Positions 56,620 through 64,000 of a stretch of DNA of 64,000 bases are shown in pieces. Source of the stretch: Thereva unica (taxonomy: Eukaryota > Arthropoda > Insecta > Diptera > Therevidae); assembly GCA_949987705.1 (NCBI GenBank), contig CATLJY010000184.1, positions 1 through 64,000 on the forward strand, written 5' to 3'. The position numbers and the translations under genes are program-made. Under the pieces are notes generated by a model. That model saw only the letters and a list, made by a program, of their open reading frames with translations. It made no database searches and had not been told where the DNA came from. Position 1 is the stretch's first letter. Each line of letters begins with the position of its first letter.

Positions 56620-57198
56620 TGTTCAAATACTTTCACAGCAAGGAATTTCTCCTTGGTTATCCTTTAAATTTATCCGCTCAAGGTCCAATCACCAAATCAC
56701 CGTTAGGGTATTTAACTCCTTTTTATTTCAGATGGACAACATTAATTCATAGAGAAAGGTCCAATTACACATATAGCTCGAAGCCACTTGGGAAAGGAAG
56801 CAGGGTCATTCGGGACATTAATCAGCATAAAACATTATCATCTCTGGCGATCTTGGACATTTATCAGCACCACTTTACATCATATTGATATTTACTAATC
56901 TAAATTTAAGTTTATCGAACATTCACTTAAAATTTACGATATTCAAAATTTTACTCTGGTAACACCTATCACCTCACACATGCTTACGTATAAAATTGCA
57001 TCCATACTTCTATCATCGAAGCAAGATCACTTCACGTTACGGTTTTCCTTTGTATCCCCACTTGAATTGAATTCAAGCAAACTGATAAAAATTGTTGCGC
57101 ACGAAGCGATCGCTCTCTTGGTACCAGATCATCATCGAGGTAAGTTGCTTTGAACTTGAATATTTCAAATTTTCCTTTTTTCCTTTTTCCTAAATTCT

Positions 57199-57535
57199 TT
57201 CTGTTGTTGGGTATCGACCATCAACAGAATTATTAAACTATTCCTTTTGTTGTTGGGTATAGACCATCAACAAATTACTAATATTTCCTTTTGTTGTTGG
57301 GTATAGACCATCAACAAATTCCTAATATTTCCTTTTGTTGTTGGGTATAGACCATCAACAAATTCCTAATATCCCCTTTGTTGTTGGGTATAGACCATCA
57401 ACAAATTCCTAATATTCCCTTTGTTGTTGGGTATAGACCATCAACAAATTCCTAATATTCCCTTTGTTGTTGGGTATAGGTCATCAACAAATTACTAACA
57501 TTCCTTTTGTTGTTGGGTATAGACCATCAACAAAT
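57199..57535. repeat. Eight tandem ~43-bp hairpin repeats in the 3' LTR
   Basis: Counterpart of 32345-32690, with the same unit count. One unit reads TATAGGTCATCAACAA instead of TATAGACCATCAACAA. Confidence 0.9.
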
Positions 57536-57926
57536 CAATCCTTATTCCGTTTTTTTCTTTCCATCTAATACCAAGTTCAAGGCCAACTTCAGAAATTGGG
57601 TGAGTACATTATTCAGAGCATACATATACATATATATTTCAATTGTTTACACATATAAATTTCTCGCTTAATTTGGTGATTTGGTGAAGTAATTCCCAAC
57701 AAGTTTTATCGTCATTTATTTCAAAGTTTCTTTGGTTTTGTCGGATTTAGTGGTCAACGTGGTAGAGGTTTCGATGCAATTCAATTAATAACTATAGCTT
57801 ACAACGTTGATGAGGTGGTAAAAAGGTGAACATTGATGAATTTACATTATAGTTAACAACGTTGTTGAGGTTGTACAATAAATTTTGGGTGAAAGTTCAT
57901 TTTGCGTCAATTTGAATTATAGCATA

Positions 57927-60368
57927 TCTTCTTCTTCTATCTATCTATCTATATATTAATAAAAGAAAGTGTGTGTCTGTAAGTCTGTGTGTCTGTGTGT
58001 CTGTGTTTCTGTGTGTCTGCTTGTGCGTACCGTCACGCATTGTAGCCAAACTAGAAAAGATAGAAATCTGAAATTTTTTTTGTAGATCCATGGATACCCC
58101 AGAAGGTGGAAGTAAGTTTCCGTTTTTCGCTATTTTGATTAGTTTTTTTTTAATTAATTAATTAGTACGATTTGTCACCATTTTTTACGCTCTACGCCTG
58201 GTATCTCGGCTAATGTATATCGTAGAACATTATGAATGCCACCAATTGAAAGATTAGACAATTCTGGTTTAAAATTATTTGTTTCAAATCTCAGAAAGGC
58301 GATTTTTCGAAATTCATCCCCTAAGGGGGTGAAATGGGGTTTACCAAACCGCTGGAGCTATAGGGCTGAAATTTTGACGGTGCATTCCTATAATGGCGTG
58401 GACATCCACTAAGAAGCGATTTTTAGAAATTCATCCCATAAGGGGGTGAAATGGGGTCAACCCAAAACCGCTGGAGCTATAGGGCTGAAATTTTGACAGT
58501 GCATCCCTATAATGACGTGTGTAATAGCATAATGGCGCGATAAAATAGTGGGCGCCACTTATGCGAGGTATTACCCCCTTAGCCATAAGCCCGGAAAAGC
58601 ATGACCAAGGAGCCAATACCATACATAAGAAAGGAAACAAAATTTCGGAACTCCTACGCCGGCCACACGGAGTTATCTAGCTCGCCGGAGGGGTCGTGGG
58701 GTGTGTGGCCGGGCCTTACCGCGGTTGGTTCACCACTTACCTGTGCCTGTGCAACTTTGAATTCCGCCTCCATCATTCTCCGGACATCGCCTGAGCCTCG
58801 TCAAACCCTGAAAAGGAATGACCCCCCGCCCCAACCATTCCACAAAAAAATTTACCACCTAGACATTCTAGTATTTATAATCATTTAATCGTCTTACCGG
58901 AACAATCATCAACACAAACAATACAATGAATAATTGAAAACACAAATCTCACAAGACAATAAATATAGCTCCGTGACAGATATCAATTTCCAGGCTCAAA
59001 TTAACAAGACTTAAGATACCATTAAATTCAATTAAATTATCCTAGTTATACATGGATGCAGACGAAATAAAAAAAACGCGCAGTAGTGGTACCATTACTC
59101 CTCGTTTTGTACAAACGATATTACAACCAACAGAATCACTTAGAGGAAGAACAAATTTCCCGGAACCAACAAAGAATAAAATATTTCCGACAAGGAGCAA
59201 AACAAATTCACAAATAATTATAAAGAAGATTATAAAGTTAATACTAACTACCATTAAAATTATTATTTTAGTAATAAATTTTTTTAAATTAAAGCAAAAA
59301 GAAAATTTTTGTTATTTTATTTTGTGTATTTTTTTGGTGTGTTTTTTGTTCTTCTGATCCAGCTGGTGTGGATGCACTATAGGTATTGGCTTAATTACCT
59401 GACTATCGAACGGTATATCAATTGGTATTAATGGAATATACAGTTCCTCCTTTATACTAGTGTCTGCTATTGGCCAAAATTTCGACTTAAATTTGTGATT
59501 TCCAAGGCAAAATCTTTTCACAGCATGTGTTTTGTCACCATCCTCTGATATTCCAGCAAAACTCGGCAAGGATTCTTGTATAACCGCTTAGCGTAATTGT
59601 ATCTTTCCAGGCATCCTAGCGATGTTGCTACATTCATTCTGTCTATCATTGCACCAACGCATTCTTGTTTATTGTCAAATTCAATTGTTACAACAAATTT
59701 TTTTTAGGTACATTATAAAGTTTCGAATTTGTTACATTATTTTTAGCAGATCCAATTTTTTCCTTTTTTATTTAATTTTCAATTTTTCCGAACAAAAAAA
59801 TTTTTGCAGTAAATTTTTGCATACGTCAAAATTCGAACTCCATTCCCTTTTTTCTTTTCTCCCCGCCTACCTTTTTGTTCCGAACAACTTTTACATTTTC
59901 TTCCCCACAGTAATTTTTAGTCAAGTAGATATTTAGGGATTTCCGTGCAAAACTGACCGTTACACGTGGACATCCACTATAATTCGATTTTTTCGAAATT
60001 CATCCCCTAAAGGGGTGAAATGGAGTTAACCCAAACCGCTGAGGATGAAGGGCTGAAATTTTGACAGTGCATCCCTATAATCACGTGGAAATGAATGACT
60101 CAAAATTTACTTTATTTAGGATTCCTTTGTCACTTCTCTTGATGACATATACACACCAATCTCTGCTTCAAAACTTGCAGATTTGTTGAGCAGAGGTGAT
60201 ATACGCAGCAATTTGTTTACCATGTTTATTAAAAAAATGCTCTATAATAAACCGTTTTTAGGGATAATAACAACTGACTTTTTTGTTTGTTTTTTTTTAA
60301 GGAAAATAGTGCACATAATAAACAGTTTTTATTTAAAGGCATTGCAAGGCACGCGGGTTTTATGCTAG
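57927..60368 (+). mobile_element. Helitron in the BEL 3' LTR
   Basis: Starts TCTTCTTCTATCTATCTATC and ends GGCATTGCAAGGC…GGGTTTTATGCTAG, between host A (57926) and T (60369). The 5' LTR shows the empty site. Familiar Helitron phrases include AATAAAAGAAAGTGTGTGTC and repeated GTCTGTGTG. The core has about three ~115-bp units (CATCCC.TAAGGGGGTGAAATGG, GCTGAAATTTTGACAGTGCATC), one split by the solo LTR. No Rep/helicase gene. Confidence 0.9.
58520..59964. mobile_element. 1,445-bp solo-LTR-like insertion, TSD CGTG
   Basis: Ends TGTAATAGC and GACCGTTACA (TG…CA with a short TGTAA/TTACA inverted repeat), flanked by CGTG on both sides (58516-58519, 59965-59968). Removing it restores the tandem unit TATAATGGCGTGGACATCC of the surrounding Helitron. 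It has no PBS or coding domains, so a solo LTR of a Gypsy-type element is the best reading. Two small frames (59052-59357 plus; 59312-59569 minus, 85 aa) have no recognisable domain. Confidence 0.8.
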
Positions 60369-60713
60369 TTATATATATATATTTTCTTCTATTGAATTTA
60401 CTTTGTCGTTGAATTAAATTAACTAATTGAATTAAATTAACTAATTGGATTAAATTAACTAACTGAATTAATTAACTAATCCTAACAATAATTACATCAG
60501 ATAACCATTTTTACTTAGATCATATGACCATTTTTAATTTCCAGAATGAATATTGAAATTTATAAATTCACGAATTTATTGAAGTAATTTAAATAAAATT
60601 GAATTGTTCTAAATGAATTTATACTCTTTTATTCAGGTGTTCGGCAATTAGAAGCCAATTGCTTCCGGGAAATTCTTCTATTTTTTTGAAGTTTTTAATA
60701 CAAAAACACGTTT

Positions 60714-62096
60714 CATTCTCAACTCTAATATGGACAACTAGAGAAATTATGCCCTGCAAATAATCGAAAGAATTACGCCAAATAATTTACTAATAGAAAA
60801 GGGGTTGTCTTCCATCACAGGCGTACGCTTTTTTGATAATCCGTCAAATAGGAGAGTTTGGTTGGATAATTTTGATGCATCAACTTTATAGTCCAGAAAT
60901 AAGACCAAACTTAAATGAAAAGTAACGCAGAAGTAAAGTAGACTTAACTTCCACTGAAGTAGATATAACATCCACTTACTACCATCCATATTGGTCACTC
61001 TCATAATAAGCCGGCGTTTGGCCTTTTTGCGCCCAGTGCATATACATATTGCGCCCATATACATATTGCGCCCCCTTCATTTTTGTTCATTTTTTGATGG
61101 CAGTAAAGGAAAATGAAAGAAGACACAAACACTCATTTTAAATGAAGGCACGGAATTATTCTTTCACTTTTTTGAAATTGCGCCCTGTCCAATTGCGCCC
61201 AGTACAAATACACCAGTTGCACCTATGAAAGCGCGCCCTTGCATTTGTCCAATCAGGATTTGCTTCGCGATCTTGCTTTTGGGCTGAGTTTACTTACGCT
61301 TTAAATTCACAAAACCCTCCCGCTAATGCTGATTAATGCTCTCCGATGATTTTCATTGTAAGCTGCAATTCCTTAACTATTTCCAGCACTAATAATGCTA
61401 CAAACTGGAATCTCCATAACGAAGTCGTTCTCCAATCCTTTATATTTCGAAGGATAATAGATGGTCACTGCACTGCATATATTGGTTTCTACGGTAGAGT
61501 CTTGCATAACAAAGCAGTCCACTTAATAGCCTTACTGGACATAGAAGCCGCTTTCAAAAACTTCAGAACAGAGGCGATCTAGGTGTTTCTCGCCGAAGTA
61601 GTGATCTATAATAGTACGACTTATTTGAATTACAAATCATGACCTATGGCACCGTGCCAGCCAAGAAAGGAAAGACGACAAAATCAGGCGAACTAAATGA
61701 AATTGCATTGGCCACACCTTGCAGAAGGCAATGGTAAAACGCACAGAAGGTGCATTTCGTGTAATATATGACAATTGGATCACTTTTTCAATTTTTTTTA
61801 AATCTTAATTTCTGAAATTGCGCCCGGTGCAAGTGCACCATTTTCACTTATGAAAGCGCTGTCCTTGCTCTCATACATTTATATGGAATGGTACCTAACT
61901 TCACATGACTTCACTTCCCTTCCCATTTAGGTTTGGCCTATAGACACCATCAGCCAGGACATCGTGCTGGATGTGGCAATGGTTAGGGCCTGATGTTACC
62001 AGCAGCATCTCCAGCTCGATTCAGTTTGGCCGCCGCCCCCAACATTTACGCCGCCCGGGGCAATGGCCCCCTCGGCACCCCCACGCTACGCCACTG
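60714..62096. other. Right half of the hAT element's own sequence
   Basis: It holds two copies of a ~65-bp segment (AATTGCGCCC.GT.CAA.T.CACCA then TATGAAAGCGC; ~61186-61250 and ~61814-61870), several GCGCCC motifs near 61030-61080, and a LINE RT remnant. No hAT transposase remains. Confidence 0.6.
61433..61582 (+). pseudogene. Non-LTR reverse transcriptase fragment
   Basis: The frame includes VLHNKAVHLIALLDIEAAFKNF. The L-x-A-L/F-L-D-I-E-x-A-F core is RT motif A of Jockey/R1-type LINEs with its catalytic Asp. Only ~50 codons are present, ending in a stop at 61580. It is probably filler captured inside the hAT element. Confidence 0.55.
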
Positions 62097-62105
62097 CCTA
62101 TAAAG

Positions 62106-62921
62106 CACTTCATCAGCATATTTGAAGGATATATAAAAGATCCCGCGCCGACCAGAGGATTGATCAAGTTTTGAAGTTGGCGTTAAAGGCAACGGACTGA
62201 AGAGAGAGGTGTTTTAGATACAAAACGGCTTGCTAGAGGAGTGTGATGCTGATGCTTAGCAAATGTATATAAATTTCTGTGAGCGTTCAATCATCCAATT
62301 CATCCATACTCTTTCCTCTACTTCTTGGGGTTGTGCATCTAATTCGGTTGTATTCTATTTGCTTATATATTTTTTAAAATATTTTTATTAATTATTTAAA
62401 AAACAATGTTTGTAGTGGGAGTGCATTCTTTGATTTCATTACCTTGTCTGCTTTTAATAAGGGATTGTAACTGTGAATGTCGGAATCATTCACGAATCTA
62501 AGAGTATGATGTTTTTGGTCGTGCACACTCTGATTTCATTACCTTGTCTGCTTTTAATATGGGAAGGCAACTGTTTATGTTCGAATCATTAACGAATCTG
62601 AGAGCCTGGTGCTGTTTGTCATATTTTTTGGTGTGTAGGCTTTCTATCATTGACTGAGTTTTGTCATCAAGGTACTTGTTCGCGAGGTCTGGACGTGCGT
62701 TTATACTTTTTGAAAGTGTATTTTTAAATTTAAAAATTGAATATTTATTCGTTTTTATTTAAATATTCACCAAAATCAAAAAATGAACTGACAGATTTGT
62801 GATAATTAAAGTAGGACCTAAAAGTACGTGATTTAACTTCATTCAAATATTTACAACTATTATTTTATCTTTATTCAGCTTCATTTTGAATTTATTATTG
62901 AAAAAATCAATCACTGGTTGT
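62106..62921 (-). repeat. Right arm of the foldback element (pairs with 27364-30022)
   Basis: Inverted copy of the left arm without the 1.84-kb insertion, and so the empty-site reference for it. The inner end CACTTCATCAGC starts nine bases after the hAT element; the outer end CTGGTTGT is directly followed by another hAT terminus at 62922. Confidence 0.88.
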
Positions 62922-64000
62922 CAGGGCCGCATTTAGAAATCGGAGGCCTTGGGGCCAAAATTTGGTGGAGGCCCCTAAATTTTTTTCATTAGTGGAGTAT
63001 ACTCAAGTAAAATAATATGATTACGTACAGCATATGAAAACATTTATTCTTGTATTATATTTGCACACTTACAATCATTTATTAATTCTAATTAAATAAA
63101 AAATTTCGCGATTTCTTATTAGCAAAAGTGTTGGCAATATCATCAAAATTCATATCGCGGAGAATGTCGCTTTCCAAACTGAGAAGATTCGACAAGCGTT
63201 CTTGAGTCATCGACGTTCGCAATCTGTTCTTTATAATCTTTAGTCTTTGAAAATGATCTTTCCCCACTGCAATTAGTTACCATCATCGATAAATAAATAC
63301 GAAGTGCCACTTCTGCATTACAAAAAATAGATTTCACATTATTTTGCAAAATTATCCGGTAGAGAAAAATTTCATTCGATTCACCCTTTTTCTTTTCGTA
63401 TTGTTTTGCAAAAGTGGCGAGATGAATCAATTCATTAGCTAAATTCAGGTCTAAATCGTCAGGGTAATGATGTACAAGATATTTGGCCTTTAGTTCCAAC
63501 TGAGAAGTTTCCATTGTGGTCATCTCAGCAAAGAAACCGAATCGTTCATCAACGACTTCGTACGCTGACAACGATAGTTGGTCAATGACAGAAAGGAAAG
63601 ATTTAGTTCGAAATATGTCTCTCGGTGACTGTTGCACATCATCCGCTGTTCCATAATCTAGGGGTCTCAATCGAACACTCACAGATCGAACCCGCACACT
63701 TTCATACTCTTGTTCATCGGACAATTCTTTGCCTGCAGTTTCATATGATTCAAATGCAGTTCTTTTAGATTCTAAGAAAGATTTTAAAGACTTTAGAGAA
63801 TTCACGGGTGTACAAAGGGTCATCGTAGAACTCTGTATATACTTACTCGTAGAATTGAATCTTTCCAGTATGTCATTCCAAAGTTTGGTATAAATTGCTG
63901 TTTCTAATGGAGACATGTTCTGGAAAAGACCGCGAGCTTGGCTTTTGACAACATCTTTTTGTTCAACGTCATCGCGAATTTCAATTAACATATTTTGAAT
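62922..64000 (-). mobile_element. Second hAT element, CAGGGCCG end, continues past the window
   Basis: Starts CAGGGCCGCATTTAG, a typical hAT terminus, then GGAGGCCTTGGGGCC. The transposase gene is on the minus strand, so this is the element's 3' end. The other end lies outside. Confidence 0.75.
63088..64000 (-). pseudogene. hAT transposase C-terminal half, one frameshift
   Basis: The frame from the window edge contains the hAT dimerisation block (VALRIYLSMMVTNCSGERSF, ~63255-63315), similar to the ZMYM1-like group of hAT transposases. A one-base frameshift follows directly after the GERSF motif (~63250); in the shifted frame the conserved tail (LKIIKNRLRTSM, then a DILRDMNFDDI-type end) continues to a stop at 63088-63090. 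The N-terminal zinc finger and catalytic Asp residues lie outside the window or upstream. The frameshift makes this copy inactive. Confidence 0.8.

Larger units (their letters stand above)
31766..60708 (+). mobile_element. BEL/Pao retrotransposon with nested Polinton and Helitrons, TSD CGTTT
   Basis: LTRs start TGTTCAAATAC and end ATACAAAAACA. The flanks CGTTT at 31761-31765 and 60709-60713 form a 5-bp duplication. Order: 5' LTR, PBS (34706), leader, pol ORF (35290) interrupted by a Polinton at 40340-55380, pol end (55589), a small 3' ORF, polypurine tract (56608-56619), 3' LTR. Removing the Helitrons leaves LTRs of 1,650 and 1,647 bp that look nearly identical, so the insertion is fairly young. 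Removing all nested inserts gives an element of about 10 kb. Confidence 0.95.
56620..60708 (+). repeat. BEL 3' LTR, carrying a Helitron with a solo LTR inside
   Basis: Same ends as the 5' LTR. It lacks the 5' LTR's Helitron but has a different one at 57927-60368. Outside these insertions the two LTRs differ at few positions (for example ATTCATTC versus ATTAATTC near 31893/56745; AGGTCATC in one hairpin unit). Confidence 0.93.
30807..62096. mobile_element. hAT-type element (CAGTGGCG ends), 8-bp TSD CCTATAAA, hugely expanded
   Basis: Left end CAGTGGCGTTGCGTGG, right end complement CAGTGGCGTAGCGTGG; the flanks are CCTATAAA on both sides (30799-30806, 62097-62104). Short TIRs starting CAG and an 8-bp duplication fit the hAT superfamily. 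Its own sequence is only 30807-31760 and 60714-62096 (~2.3 kb); the rest is the nested BEL element. No transposase remains. It carries a LINE RT fragment (61433-61582) and repeated GCGCCC-rich segments. Confidence 0.85.

Noticed and set aside
58520..59964. Captured host gene (85- and 101-codon frames)
   Set aside because: TG…CA ends, 4-bp duplication and no recognisable domain make a solo LTR the simpler reading.

Overview
This is repeat-dense, AT-rich eukaryotic DNA, almost certainly from an insect. The evidence is errantivirus-type env, BEL/Pao and Ty3/Gypsy retrotransposons with insect-type tRNA primer sites, Helitrons, hAT elements, a Polinton/Maverick, spliceosomal introns of 58 and 105 bp, and tRNA-derived SINEs. 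The order of insect cannot be fixed from this window. I found no convincing single-copy host gene; nearly everything that reads as coding belongs to mobile elements.

Layout. 1-3.5 kb: LTR-like sequence, an errantivirus-type env fragment and a transposase-like fragment. 3.6-7.1 kb: a TIR element with an orphan first exon, a duplicated SINE-like unit, one end of another DNA element, and the 3' end of a LINE. 7.7-9.3 kb: a Helitron-type ~130-bp satellite. 9.3-11.6 kb: a CsRn1-like Gypsy element broken by an inversion. 11.6-15.2 kb: a TIR-element end and a second Gypsy element arranged as integrase - LTR - PBS - gag. 15.2-26.7 kb: one (TA)n tract split by three TIR elements: a 758-bp palindrome, transposon A (decayed, carrying a Helitron and a MITE) and transposon B (complete, with an open two-exon transposase of about 733 residues).

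27.4-62.9 kb is a nest whose levels can be read from target duplications and empty sites. A foldback element with ~820-bp arms holds a hAT-type element (8-bp TSD CCTATAAA). The hAT holds a BEL/Pao retrotransposon (5-bp TSD CGTTT). The BEL carries one Helitron in each LTR and a 15-kb Polinton in its pol gene (6-bp TSD CAGATT). The 3'-LTR Helitron holds a 1.4-kb solo-LTR-like insertion (4-bp TSD CGTG). A further hAT starts at 62,922 and runs off the window.

How the genes relate. The BEL pol is open up to the Polinton and continues in the same frame beyond it. The Polinton has a family B DNA polymerase, a major capsid protein, a truncated packaging ATPase, two accessory proteins and 2.6-kb terminal repeats that each carry a small gene. 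I find no integrase or protease in it. An inverted duplication has fused the polymerase N-terminal half to the capsid gene. Transposases A and B share an unusual catalytic motif layout, and both lie in TA repeats. They are the best candidate here for a poorly described transposition system.
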